Source: Paenibacillus sp. JNUCC-31
GTDB taxonomy: Bacteria > Bacillota > Bacilli > Paenibacillales > Paenibacillaceae
Reading direction: 5' to 3'
Length of the DNA stretch: 64,000 nt
Assembly (NCBI RefSeq): GCF_014844075.1
Contig: NZ_CP062165.1
Location: forward strand, 1,426,001-1,490,000
Position numbers and translations under genes: made by a program
The notes under the pieces: model-generated
Told to the model about the DNA's origin: nothing
Databases searched by the model: none
The model's input: only the letters and a program-made list of their open reading frames with translations
Shown here: in pieces, positions 8,169 through 17,221 of the stretch
How the letters are laid out: each line of letters opens with the position of its first letter
How positions within the stretch are numbered: the first letter of the stretch is position 1

Positions 8169-9461
8169 TTACGACAACGCCAGCATGGCGTTCATATCTT
8201 CCTCTGCCGTTGTGATCAGCTTCAGGCCGAACATATCCACGAGTACATCCAGCACACCAGCCGATATAAACTCCGGCGGTTTTGGTCCAATACGAATGTC
8301 CTGAATGCCGAGACTAAACAAGCCGAGCAGGATGGCAACTGCTTTTTGCTCAAACCAGGACAGGACAATGCTGACCGGCAATTCGTTCACCGTACAGCCA
8401 AAAGCATCCGCTAAGGCCATTGCAATTTTCACCGTGGAACCGGAGTTGTTGCATTGCCCCAGATCGATATAACGCGGAATGCCCGTATCCCCAACTGTAC
8501 CGTAATCCACATCATTGAAGCGGAATTTGCCGCAGGATGTGGTCAGAATTACCGTATCATTCGGCAACGATGTAGCCAACTCACGATAGTAATTGCCGCC
8601 TTTGCCCGGTGCATCGCAGCCTGCAATAACGAAGAAACGACGGATATGTCTATCCTTTACCGCCTGAATAATCTCGGGGGCAAGTCCGATCACCGTCTCA
8701 TGATGGTATCCGGTGGTTAACACTTGCTCGGACTGGATATCAGCCGCAGGCAATGATAACGCACGTTCAATCAGGGGGGAGAAGTCATCATCCATAATCT
8801 TGGCAACCCCCTCCAAACCAGCCACTTCGTACGAGAAAAAGCGATCTGCATACGTTCCCTTAATCGGCATGACACAGTTGGTCGTTGCAAGAATGGCACC
8901 TGGAAACTGCTCGAACAGTCTGCGTTGATCGTACCAGGCTTTACCGATATTGCCTTTCAAATGAGCATATTTCTTCAGGGCCGGATATCCATGGGCGGGT
9001 AACATTTCCGAATGAGTATAAACGTTGATGCCCTTTCCTTCCGTTTGGCGTAACAGTTCTTCCAGTGCATAGAGATTATGTCCTGTTACCACAATGCACT
9101 GTCCTTCGATCCGGTTCTGGCTAACCGTTATCGGCTGAGGAATACCAAAACGGTCTGTATGCGCACGATCCAGTACATCCATAATACGAATCGCTGCATT
9201 CCCTACTTTCATAGCCATATCCAGATGTTCCTGCACATTAAAATTGGAATTGGTTAACGTCATATACAAAGCCTCATGTGTAATGCGATCGACCTCAGGA
9301 TCGTGATAGCCGAGCTGCCGCGCATGTGTTGCATAGGCAGCGATTCCTTTTAGCGCAAAAATCATCGTATCCTGCAAGCTGGCGATCGTTTCATTTTTGC
9401 CGCATACGCCAACCACGGTACACCCGCCGCTAGGCGTCTGTTCACACTGGTAACAAAACAT
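8169..9461 (-). CDS. hcp: Hybrid cluster protein / hydroxylamine reductase
   Basis: Hcp contains a 4Fe-4S (or 2Fe-2S) cluster and a hybrid Fe-S-O cluster and reduces hydroxylamine or nitric oxide in nitrosative stress defence. The N-terminal cysteine motif is Cys3, Cys6, Cys14, Cys20 (C-x2-C-x7-C-x5-C), the cubane-type arrangement. Downstream hybrid-cluster ligands are visible in VVTGHNLYALEELL, ATTNCVMPI, VIAGCDAPG, LTTSCGKF and LGQCNNSGS. At 430 residues it is much shorter than the ~550 of class I and II proteins, matching the shortened class III type that lacks part of the N-terminal helical region. It is monocistronic, with its own terminator, and faces a divergent P-type ATPase gene. Confidence 0.93.
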   Translation of the reverse strand: MFCYQCEQTPSGGCTVVGVCGKNETIASLQDTMIFALKGIAAYATHARQLGYHDPEVDRITHEALYMTLTNSNFNVQEHLDMAMKVGNAAIRIMDVLDRAHTDRFGIPQPITVSQNRIEGQCIVVTGHNLYALEELLRQTEGKGINVYTHSEMLPAHGYPALKKYAHLKGNIGKAWYDQRRLFEQFPGAILATTNCVMPIKGTYADRFFSYEVAGLEGVAKIMDDDFSPLIERALSLPAADIQSEQVLTTGYHHETVIGLAPEIIQAVKDRHIRRFFVIAGCDAPGKGGNYYRELATSLPNDTVILTTSCGKFRFNDVDYGTVGDTGIPRYIDLGQCNNSGSTVKIAMALADAFGCTVNELPVSIVLSWFEQKAVAILLGLFSLGIQDIRIGPKPPEFISAGVLDVLVDMFGLKLITTAEEDMNAMLALS

Positions 9462-9772
9462 ATGATTTCCCTCCTATTTGGATTAAACGATGCTCGTTAT
9501 CAAATAGCGTAGCAGACCCATAAGTGACCAAGTGTGATGACGCACACAGTTTTCAATATCCTTTCAATATCTATTTCCATTCCTAAAAAGTGCAACCCAC
9601 AGAAGATACAACTCGTAATCATAGCAAACGAATGAGATTCACCAGACACGGAGATTCTACCTATGAAGTTCATCAAAATGATGAAAATCCACTGATTCTT
9701 ATACGTCTGCAAGGTTATATACACAAAGAAATCTAATATCCGAAATCTATTATCCAAGGAGCTGTTCAACCA
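9462..9772. other. Divergent intergenic region hcp / P-type ATPase
   Basis: This 311-base gap must hold both promoters. A short palindrome lies at 9532-9547, about 75 bases before hcp. The stretch 9560-9770 shows no convincing open frame; the ATPase ribosome site (AAGGAG at 9755-9760) precedes a TTG start. Confidence 0.5.
9532..9547. promoter_or_regulatory. Palindrome upstream of hcp
   Basis: GTGTG-ATGACG-CACAC is a perfect 5-base dyad with a 6-base centre, 71-86 bases before the hcp start. The outer bases recall FNR or Rex half-sites (TGTG..CACA) but their spacing is two bases short of those consensus sites, so the factor is unknown. Confidence 0.35.
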
Positions 9773-12424
9773 TTGCAACATTACAGACACAGTGCAGAGG
9801 AAACACTTCAGGACGTACAGAGTTCCAATAACGGACTCACAACCTCCGAAGCTGAGAAGAGACTGGAGACAGAAGGATATAACGAGTTAAAAGGAAAAGC
9901 GGCAACACCCATCTGGAAGCTGTTTCTTGAAAATTTTAAAGATCCCATGGTCATCGTGCTGCTTATCGCAGCCGCTGTTCAAATTGTGCTTGGGCACCTG
10001 ATTGAATCGCTAATCATTATTCTCGTCATACTGTTAAATGCGGTAATCAGTGTTGTACAGACCAAAAAGGCCGAAAGTTCTCTGGATGCACTCCGGCAAA
10101 TGTCTGCTCCTGAAGCTAAAGTCATTCGAGACGGACAGAAAAAAACAATTCCCGCGCGGGAACTCGTTCCCGGCGATATCGTCCTGCTGGACGCTGGTGA
10201 TTATGTCCCGGCAGATGGCCGCATTTTGGAATCAGGCAGCTTGCGAATCAACGAGGGCATGCTGACAGGAGAATCCGAAGCAGCAGAGAAACACGCAGAT
10301 GCCATCCCGGAAGAAGCTCCAATCGGGGATCGCCGCAATATGGCATTCAGTGGATCACTGGTGGTGTATGGTCGGGGTACGCTCGTCATTACGGGTACAG
10401 CGCTGAAAACGGAAATCGGCAAGATTGCCGAATTGATTGAAAATGCAGAAGCGAAGGAAACCCCGCTGCAACGGAAATTGGAATCGTTTAGTAAGAAGCT
10501 GGGCTTTTTCATTCTGGGCTTGTCCATTCTCATTTTTGCCATCGAAGCAGGACGAGTCTGGTTAACCGAAGGAACGGAAAATATTGGCCCATCCATCGTC
10601 AATGCGTTGATGTTCGCTGTGGCCGTCGCTGTCGCCGCCATCCCTGAAGCCCTTTCCTCCATAGTGACGATTGTATTGTCCCTGGGAACGAATAAAATGG
10701 CCAAGCAGCACGCCATCATCAGACGTCTTCCTGCCGTGGAAGCCTTGGGTTCTGCCAGCATTATCTGTACCGACAAAACAGGAACGCTTACTCAAAACAA
10801 GATGACTGTGGTTGACTATTATATTCCCCAGGGCACCAAAGACAAATTCCCGGATGATCCCAAACAGTGGTCTGAAGAGGAGCGCCGATTGTTACATATT
10901 GCAGTACTCTGCAATGATTCGAATATTAACCAGGAAGGCAAGGAACTCGGTGATCCCACCGAGGTGGCGCTCATTGCCTTCAGTAACCGGGTGAACAAGG
11001 ATTACAATGAAATTCGTGACCAGTTTCCGCGTGAAGCCGAGCTTCCTTTTGACTCGGATCGGAAATTGATGAGTACCGTGCATACATTTGAAGGACAGAC
11101 GGCTTTGCTGACCAAAGGTGGCCCGGATGTCCTGTTCAGTCGCTGCAGTCATGTGTTTATGAACGGAGAAGTTCAGCCATTGACACCTGAGATTCGCACG
11201 CAGTTTGAAGAAAAGAACGAAGCGTTCTCCAAACGTGCCTTCCGTGTGCTGGCTTACGCCTACAAAAAATTTGATGACAAAAATCAGGTCACGCTAGAGG
11301 ACGAACATGATCTGACACTCGTTGGTCTGACAGCCATGATTGATCCACCGCGTGAAGCGGTATATGGTTCCATCGAAGAATCCAAGAAGGCGGGCATTCG
11401 CACGATCATGATCACCGGCGATCATAAAACAACAGCCCAGGCCATCGGTATTGATATCGGGCTTGCCGGCCCGGATGATCTGGCTCTTACCGGAGCAGAG
11501 CTGGACAAACTGTCGGATGAAGAGCTCGATCAGCAGCTCGAACATATCTCGGTGTATGCACGCGTCTCTCCTGAAAATAAAATCCGCATTGTGCGCGCAT
11601 GGCAGCGCAAAGGTAAAGTTGCAGCCATGACCGGTGATGGTGTCAACGACGCCCCTGCACTGAAACAGGCCGATATCGGTGTAGCGATGGGCAGCGGGAC
11701 AGATGTCGCAAAAGATGCGGCAGCCATGATTTTGACGGATGATAACTTTGTATCCATTGTGAATGCCGTCAGTGTGGGGCGCATGGTGTTTGATAATATC
11801 AAAAAAGCCATTGCTTACCTGTTTGCAGGAAATCTGGGTGCGATTATTGCCATATTATTTGCACTTGTGGTCGGTTGGGTGAACCCCTTTACAGCCCTGC
11901 AGCTGCTCTTCATCAATCTGGTGAATGACTCCCTGCCTGCCATTGCACTGGGTACCGAAAAAGCTGAACCGGATGTCATGCGGCGCAAACCGCGGGATAT
12001 TAACGAAGGCATCTTTGCCGGCGGAACGTTGCAGGCTGTTATCACACGTGGTGTTCTAATCGGGGTGGCTGTCATCGTGTCCCAATATATTGGACTTGGG
12101 ATCTCGGAAGAAATGAGTGTGGCGATGGCCTTTACGACCCTGATTCTGGCACGGAGTCTGCAAACATTTGCAGCGCGCTCCAATACACAGACAATATTCC
12201 AGGTGGGATTCACCACCAATAAATATGTTCTTGGCTCCATCCTGGTTTGTCTCTGCCTATATGGAATCACACTGATCCCTGGGGTTCGCAGCATCTTCGC
12301 CATCCCTTCTGCGTTTGGCTGGAACGAATTTCTCATCGCAGGAGGACTCGCTCTCGCCGCGGTCATTCTGATGGACATCATCAAATGGATTCGCAATCGT
12401 GGCAAACAAACCAGTGCAGCTTAA
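9773..12424 (+). CDS. Calcium-type P-type cation ATPase
   Basis: An 883-residue membrane pump of the P2A/PMCA-like group, which exports Ca2+ using ATP. Domains in order: N-terminal cation-ATPase segment (HSAEETLQDVQSSNNGL), actuator domain with LTGESEAAEK, the PEAL element in membrane helix 4 (AIPEALSSIV) typical of Ca2+ pumps, the phosphorylation site DKTGTLTQNKM, the nucleotide-binding domain with LTKGGPD, the hinge MTGDGVNDAPALK, and a C-terminal four-helix bundle (LLFINLVNDSLPA). The start is TTG at 9773 with AAGGAG about 12 bases upstream. It is monocistronic and ends at a good terminator. Mn2+ or other divalent cations cannot be excluded as substrate. Confidence 0.93.
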   Translation: MQHYRHSAEETLQDVQSSNNGLTTSEAEKRLETEGYNELKGKAATPIWKLFLENFKDPMVIVLLIAAAVQIVLGHLIESLIIILVILLNAVISVVQTKKAESSLDALRQMSAPEAKVIRDGQKKTIPARELVPGDIVLLDAGDYVPADGRILESGSLRINEGMLTGESEAAEKHADAIPEEAPIGDRRNMAFSGSLVVYGRGTLVITGTALKTEIGKIAELIENAEAKETPLQRKLESFSKKLGFFILGLSILIFAIEAGRVWLTEGTENIGPSIVNALMFAVAVAVAAIPEALSSIVTIVLSLGTNKMAKQHAIIRRLPAVEALGSASIICTDKTGTLTQNKMTVVDYYIPQGTKDKFPDDPKQWSEEERRLLHIAVLCNDSNINQEGKELGDPTEVALIAFSNRVNKDYNEIRDQFPREAELPFDSDRKLMSTVHTFEGQTALLTKGGPDVLFSRCSHVFMNGEVQPLTPEIRTQFEEKNEAFSKRAFRVLAYAYKKFDDKNQVTLEDEHDLTLVGLTAMIDPPREAVYGSIEESKKAGIRTIMITGDHKTTAQAIGIDIGLAGPDDLALTGAELDKLSDEELDQQLEHISVYARVSPENKIRIVRAWQRKGKVAAMTGDGVNDAPALKQADIGVAMGSGTDVAKDAAAMILTDDNFVSIVNAVSVGRMVFDNIKKAIAYLFAGNLGAIIAILFALVVGWVNPFTALQLLFINLVNDSLPAIALGTEKAEPDVMRRKPRDINEGIFAGGTLQAVITRGVLIGVAVIVSQYIGLGISEEMSVAMAFTTLILARSLQTFAARSNTQTIFQVGFTTNKYVLGSILVCLCLYGITLIPGVRSIFAIPSAFGWNEFLIAGGLALAAVILMDIIKWIRNRGKQTSAA

Positions 12425-12430
12425 CAGTAA

Positions 12431-12465
12431 CAGGCGTTCCTAATCAATAAAGGGCGCCTGTTTTT
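12431..12465 (+). terminator. Intrinsic terminator of P-type ATPase gene
   Basis: CAGGCG pairs with CGCCTG across a long loop and is followed by TTTTT; it begins seven bases after the stop codon. Confidence 0.75.
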
Positions 12466-12618
12466 GATTACATCAATTTTCCATCCTGCCGCCAGCATGT
12501 GCTAGAATCCAGACAAATCCGTATGACATTATTGCCATATATAAAGATTAGGCGTAAAATGGTTTATTGATTTTGGGTGCCTGTTGACCCCATTGAATTT
12601 ATAGACAGGAATGGTTAT

Positions 12619-13962
12619 GTGAAAGATAAAATTGTAATGCCTCTCTGGACGTGCTGCCTGTTCATCGTTGTGATGAACACCACCATGTTTAACGTCTCTT
12701 TACCCGTTATTATTCACGATCTTCAGATTACATCTGACCTGGGGTCCTGGGTCATTTCTAGCTACTCCATTGGTTATGCCTTGTCGACGGTGATTTACAG
12801 TCGATTGTCTGACCGTATTCCGGTGCGCAAGCTGCTGACGGTGGGCCTGCTGATTCTGGGTCTATCTTCATTGCTCGGATTATTTGCACACCGTTTTGCC
12901 ATCCTGCTGATGACACGCATTCTGCAATCTGCGGGTGCAGGAGTTATGGCCGGTTTGGGGCTTGTTATCGCGAGCCGTTACATCCCGGTGGAGCGACGTG
13001 GAGCTGCTATCGCATTAATCTCGTCAGGCAGTGCCATGGCGTTTGGGCTTGGCCCCATTGTGGGTGGACTCATTAGTGAGTACTGGGGCTGGAATGGACT
13101 TTTTGCCATAACGGTGCTTGTCCTGCTTGCACTACCAGTACTGCTCTATTTTCTACCACGTGAAACGGCCAAGCCGGAGAATCCTTTTGATATGATCGGT
13201 GCAGCATTAACCGTCATTAATGCAACCACCCTGTTGGTTGCCATCACCCAGCAATCATGGCTGTGGTTGGCCATTGGTGTCATTTCACTTGTTGTGCACA
13301 TCGTTTATATTCGCAAGGCGAGCCTTCCCTTTGTAAATCCACATGTATTCCGAACACCAGGATTTACCCGGCTAATGACCATCGGTTTCTGTGTTCTGGT
13401 CGTAAATCTGGGCAATCTGTTCCTGATGCCGCTAGTACTTGCTGATCTGTTTGGACGCTCGTCACTCGCTATTGGTTTGCTGATTGCTCCTGGAGCCATC
13501 GTCTCGGCATTCTGTACCCGTTTTGTAGGTCGCTGGATCGACCGTTACGGCAATATGCGTTTTCTGATGATCGGGCACATTTTACTTGCCGCAGTGCTTG
13601 CTCTGTTTATGCTGGGACTGAATCAGTCTGCTCTAATTATCACCGGAGGTTATCTCTTCTTCTCCCCGGCTCTCTCCGCCTCGATCGCTTCGCTGAATAA
13701 CGAGGCATCTCGGGTGCTGCCCAAAGCGCACATCGGTTCCGGCATGGGCTTGTTACAGTTGATCCAGTTTTTTGGCGGTTCGGTATCCGTAGCTGTCTGC
13801 GGGTTGCTGCTTCACGGCATTCCGGGCGTTCCGGTAGAGGATGCCTATCATGTTGTATATGGATGCCTATTCTTGGTCTGTCTGGTCTCGTTAGTGATCG
13901 TGATCTGGCATAACAAAGCTGCACAATCGACTTCCACGGTTACGATGACCGGGACTAGATAG
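12619..13962 (+). CDS. DHA2-family MFS drug exporter
   Basis: The 447-residue product is a multidrug major facilitator of the EmrB/QacA (DHA2) group, which exchanges drugs for protons. It shows NTTMFNVSLPVI in helix 1, the motif YSRLSDRIPVRKLL between helices 2 and 3, and GPIVGGLISEYWGWNG (motif C region) in helix 5. About 12-14 hydrophobic segments are visible. I prefer the GTG at 12619 because AGGA stands eight bases before it; the upstream GTG at 12577 in the same frame has no ribosome site. It stands alone between terminators, with no regulator gene adjacent. Confidence 0.85.
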   Translation: MKDKIVMPLWTCCLFIVVMNTTMFNVSLPVIIHDLQITSDLGSWVISSYSIGYALSTVIYSRLSDRIPVRKLLTVGLLILGLSSLLGLFAHRFAILLMTRILQSAGAGVMAGLGLVIASRYIPVERRGAAIALISSGSAMAFGLGPIVGGLISEYWGWNGLFAITVLVLLALPVLLYFLPRETAKPENPFDMIGAALTVINATTLLVAITQQSWLWLAIGVISLVVHIVYIRKASLPFVNPHVFRTPGFTRLMTIGFCVLVVNLGNLFLMPLVLADLFGRSSLAIGLLIAPGAIVSAFCTRFVGRWIDRYGNMRFLMIGHILLAAVLALFMLGLNQSALIITGGYLFFSPALSASIASLNNEASRVLPKAHIGSGMGLLQLIQFFGGSVSVAVCGLLLHGIPGVPVEDAYHVVYGCLFLVCLVSLVIVIWHNKAAQSTSTVTMTGTR

Positions 13963-14035
13963 GTTGCAAGATAGGTTGCTAGTTAGAATGCATGTTATGT
14001 TGTTCCAATAGTCGCTTATTCATCTGTTTGAAGTG

Positions 14036-14063
14036 AAAGGCCCGCGCATGGCGCGAGCCTTTT
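14036..14063 (+). terminator. Intrinsic terminator after MFS gene
   Basis: AAAGGC-C-CGCGC pairs with GCGCG-A-GCCTTT around ATG, followed by TTG. It lies between the MFS gene and the convergent SUKH gene and could serve both. Confidence 0.7.
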
Positions 14064-14091
14064 GTTGTTCACTTCGTTGTTCGAACGTGAA

Positions 14092-14556
14092 TCATTCTGT
14101 TTGATCACTCGATCTGGCTTTCAAACAAGCTATGAATGCATTGAAATTGGCAGCGATCTCTCGTACATTTTCCTCCAGCAGTTGCTGGGCTTCCTCCGGC
14201 GTCTCCGATTCACTCTCGGCATCTTCGCGCACCATCGCTTCTTCATGAACCATAACCAGGACAGCAGGAGATTCCGAGTTCTTTCGGTAATCCAGTAAAT
14301 AGTTGTTGCCGCTGCTGACACTCCAAGCAAATGGAATGATTCGGCGTGGATCGGGATTCACATTGTCTACCAGATTGATGTTATTCACAATGAACTGCTC
14401 ATCGAGTGCAGAGAAACGAATCTCCCAATCGATGACCTCTCCATTTTCAATCACATCAAATGCTTGACCATCGGCCTCCCGTTGAAACTCCACATATTCG
14501 TGCGGAAACACAATGCCGTAATGATTCTGAATGTTATCGATTTGCATATTATTCAC
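14092..14556 (-). CDS. SMI1/KNR4 (SUKH) family protein
   Basis: The 154-residue protein fits the SUKH superfamily: IDNIQNHYGIVFPHEYVEFQREADGQAFD at residues 6-34 is the typical helix-strand start, and IIPFAWSVSSGNNYLLDY (about 85-102) is the central strand pair. The end is acidic (EDAESESETPEEAQQLLEE). The start is GTG 14556, six bases after GGAGGGA; the in-frame ATG at 14547 is too far from it. Bacterial SUKH proteins often act as immunity proteins against polymorphic toxins, but no toxin is nearby. It follows the DUF2625 gene by 32 bases, so the two are probably one operon. Confidence 0.75.
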   Translation of the reverse strand: MNNMQIDNIQNHYGIVFPHEYVEFQREADGQAFDVIENGEVIDWEIRFSALDEQFIVNNINLVDNVNPDPRRIIPFAWSVSSGNNYLLDYRKNSESPAVLVMVHEEAMVREDAESESETPEEAQQLLEENVREIAANFNAFIACLKARSSDQTE

Positions 14557-14588
14557 GCGCTCCCTCCGTACAGTCCTGTCATAGCCCA

Positions 14589-15245
14589 TCATTTCCCAGC
14601 CAATGCTGCCTTCCAGGCTTCCTCCACCGCTACAGGAGCTTTGCTGCTGCTCTCTCCGCCGCCCTCCTCCGTCCACAGCGGTGGAAAATACGCAAATACT
14701 TGTCCTGTCTGAAGCTGTCCCATGTCATTCTGCCAGCCTTTCCAGCGAAAGGTCTGATAATACTGCTCCAGATCACCATTGGCCAACCAGTTGATGAAGC
14801 CCGAATAAGCCAGTTCTGTCGATTCCCATTCCAGTGTATCGGGGGCAAAATAGTATACATGTCCTGTACGGCCATACTTGCCCATATCCATTCCGAAAAA
14901 TCCACCCGCCGCATCGTAGGCGACAATCATCATGCCTTCCAGTGCTGGTACACTAGGTTTGTCAGCCACACCATTCCAACCGGTCAGACTCCCGAATATA
15001 TTGGCACCGCCCGATCCAAGCAATGTAATCCAGCCATCATCCAGCAGGATGCCCGCTGTCTCATAGGCTACGGCTCCCAAATAGGATTTGGTGCTGATCT
15101 GAAGACGATAGAGCGCATCCTCTCCGGCCTCTCGCTGTGCAGGAACATAAGTGTATTTATTTTGTCCTTGGTCCAGCAGTTCCTTGAGTTCCTCCCAGGC
15201 GTGATTCTCCCGATCCACTAATTCATTTGCAGATAATGTATGCAT
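14589..15245 (-). CDS. DUF2625-family protein
   Basis: A 218-residue protein with the features of DUF2625: LLGSGGANIFGSLTGWNG (about residues 75-92), MIVAYDAAGGFFGMDMG (about 105-121), VYYFAPDTLEWESTELAYSGFINW (about 128-151), and FRWKGWQNDM near residue 165. No membrane segment or signal peptide is visible. Function is unknown; the fold is related to SUKH-like cytoplasmic proteins in my reading. It is the first gene of a two-gene operon with the SUKH protein. Confidence 0.75.
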   Translation of the reverse strand: MHTLSANELVDRENHAWEELKELLDQGQNKYTYVPAQREAGEDALYRLQISTKSYLGAVAYETAGILLDDGWITLLGSGGANIFGSLTGWNGVADKPSVPALEGMMIVAYDAAGGFFGMDMGKYGRTGHVYYFAPDTLEWESTELAYSGFINWLANGDLEQYYQTFRWKGWQNDMGQLQTGQVFAYFPPLWTEEGGGESSSKAPVAVEEAWKAALAGK

Positions 15246-15317
15246 GATTACTCGCCCCTCTCGAATTACTTTAAATTAAAACCCCGTAGTTGACCCAAAA
15301 GTTCATGCCCTTTCCTT

Positions 15318-17111
15318 TTATGTTTCAAGCTTCAACCAGATATGTTTGTAATCAATTTTCCCCCATGCATTCAAGGCAATGCCTTCAAACATCGGATGAT
15401 GCTGGGCTCGCTGAAGGCTGTGATAGAGAAACATGACATTCGATGAACTTTTAAGCTTTTCCTGAATACCCAAAAGCAGCTTCATTCGCTCACTTGAGCT
15501 TGGTTCTCCCATGCATACCTTTAACTTGCCATCCACATATGCGGTCATTTCCGAACTGAAGTGATTGCGCAGGAAACTAAAAGGGGATTGATACAGCTCG
15601 AGCAGGGTCAGGTCTGCCTGCTCTCCAAGCACTTCACCAGCCATGACCAGATCGGCTTGTGCCAATACTTTGGGGTCAGCCAGGTGCTCAATCGGGAGCT
15701 TCACCACATTAAGTTGAACCCCTATTTCCTTGCATCGCCGACTAATCCATGCGGCTGTTTTTTCATTCTCCAACCATTCATACGTGTACAGGTTTAAAGG
15801 CTCCCCGCCATAATCGGATGCCTGAATCAGTCTTTTTGGTTCATCCAGATCAGAACTAGCTGCGTAATCCTTCTGCGCTGCACTGAGCACAAACCCCTCC
15901 GATGCACACTGCCTGAGACCACCCAGTTCCTTGATCATTCGTTCCCGGTCCAATCCCAGATGAATCGCCCGACGAAATTGGATATCCTGCTGAATCCCTG
16001 CTTTGTTCAGATTAAACGTCAGATATGTGCTGCCATTCTCCAACTGGCTGAGAGAAGGTTCTTTCGCTGACTCTTGGCTCGCATTCGAATACAACAACTG
16101 CATATCCCTGCCTGTCCTATTTGCGCCAGGCTGTCCTTCATAGTCCGGCCACACCCACATCTCAATCCGATCCAGATGAGGACGACCTTCAAAATAATGA
16201 TCATTCGCTTCCAGAACAAGCAGGGATTCATTATTTTTGATCATGCGGAAAGGGCCTGTGCCAATCGGAAGTGCTGAGAAACATTTGGCTCTGTCGGGAC
16301 CTCCCAAATCTTCAGGCACGATCGAACAGCGATCTGTACAGAGAAAAGCAGGGAATACCGCATTGGGCTGGGCAAAATAAAAATCAATACAATATCTCCC
16401 CTGCATCTGTACATCTGTGATTAAAGATAACATCCACTCCGAGGATGTGCTTCCTGCCATACGCGCAAATGTAAATCTCACATCCCGTGCAGTCATTTCC
16501 TGACCGTGGTGGAACCGCACCCCCTTACGTAAATAAAATCGCCAGCGGGATGAGGATTCGTCCCATTCCCAATGATGGGCTAGTCCAGGAAGAATACGTT
16601 TTTCCTCCGGGTCGAAGATGAGAAGCGTATCAAAGATCTGCCTAACCCAATGAGATTCCGTCCGCCGCTGAACCCACGCCGGGTCCAGCTGAGGAACTGG
16701 CCGGTAAAAGGGGAAACGCAGCACCTCCCGTTCCTCCCCATCGGTGCGCAAGATGCCCAGCTGTAGCTCCAGCCAATCGGCAAAGTCATTTTTCATTCGC
16801 TGCGTACCGGAAGATTCAATTAAACGCCATGCTTCATTCAAATGTTCCTTCTCCACAAGCTGCCTCGCTTTGGCAGCAAGCAGATCCGATATCGATATCT
16901 GAAAAGACATCCGGGATACATTCCCCCGTCCACGGCCGGGTATCCATTTCAAACAACCGGATTCCATCAATTTGTTCAGTACAAGCTGTGCATTGCGCCG
17001 CGAACAATCCAGCAGTTCAGTGACCTGCTCCATCGTGACTTCAATCATTTCCTGCTCAGGCACGGCCTCAAAATGAGTGCGCAAGATCAGATAATGCTCT
17101 TCTGCGTCCAT
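15318..17111 (-). CDS. SgrR-family transcriptional regulator
   Basis: A 597-residue regulator with an N-terminal winged helix (about residues 15-70: VTMEQVTELLDCSRRNAQLVLNKL, then PGRGRGNVSRM) followed by a complete solute-binding-protein domain of the oligopeptide family SBP_bac_5 (about 120-590: LPGLAHHWEWDESSSRWRF, VRFHHGQEMTARDVRFTF). This is the architecture of E. coli SgrR, which senses sugar-phosphate stress or a related small ligand and activates an exporter gene. The gene is divergent from an MFS exporter with a 110-base gap, matching that arrangement. The ligand is unknown. The ATG has GGAGGGTGAG upstream. Confidence 0.88.
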   Translation of the reverse strand: MDAEEHYLILRTHFEAVPEQEMIEVTMEQVTELLDCSRRNAQLVLNKLMESGCLKWIPGRGRGNVSRMSFQISISDLLAAKARQLVEKEHLNEAWRLIESSGTQRMKNDFADWLELQLGILRTDGEEREVLRFPFYRPVPQLDPAWVQRRTESHWVRQIFDTLLIFDPEEKRILPGLAHHWEWDESSSRWRFYLRKGVRFHHGQEMTARDVRFTFARMAGSTSSEWMLSLITDVQMQGRYCIDFYFAQPNAVFPAFLCTDRCSIVPEDLGGPDRAKCFSALPIGTGPFRMIKNNESLLVLEANDHYFEGRPHLDRIEMWVWPDYEGQPGANRTGRDMQLLYSNASQESAKEPSLSQLENGSTYLTFNLNKAGIQQDIQFRRAIHLGLDRERMIKELGGLRQCASEGFVLSAAQKDYAASSDLDEPKRLIQASDYGGEPLNLYTYEWLENEKTAAWISRRCKEIGVQLNVVKLPIEHLADPKVLAQADLVMAGEVLGEQADLTLLELYQSPFSFLRNHFSSEMTAYVDGKLKVCMGEPSSSERMKLLLGIQEKLKSSSNVMFLYHSLQRAQHHPMFEGIALNAWGKIDYKHIWLKLET

Positions 17112-17221
17112 CTCACCCTCCTAAAAGGCGAAGTCAAATTCGTTAATGCTTCGCTTTTTCTTCCTCTTTTGCAAAAGTATAATTTACACCATTACCACGA
17201 GTAAAGAGGAGATCGCTATTT

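Noticed and set aside
9532..9547. FNR or Rex site before hcp
   Set aside because: TGTG and CACA are separated by six bases, whereas both consensus sites need eight.
12577..12618. Upstream GTG start for the DHA2 exporter
   Set aside because: No ribosome site before it; the downstream GTG has one.
14460..15221. 253-codon plus-strand frame opposite DUF2625 and SUKH genes
   Set aside because: Shadow of the real minus-strand genes; no ribosome site.
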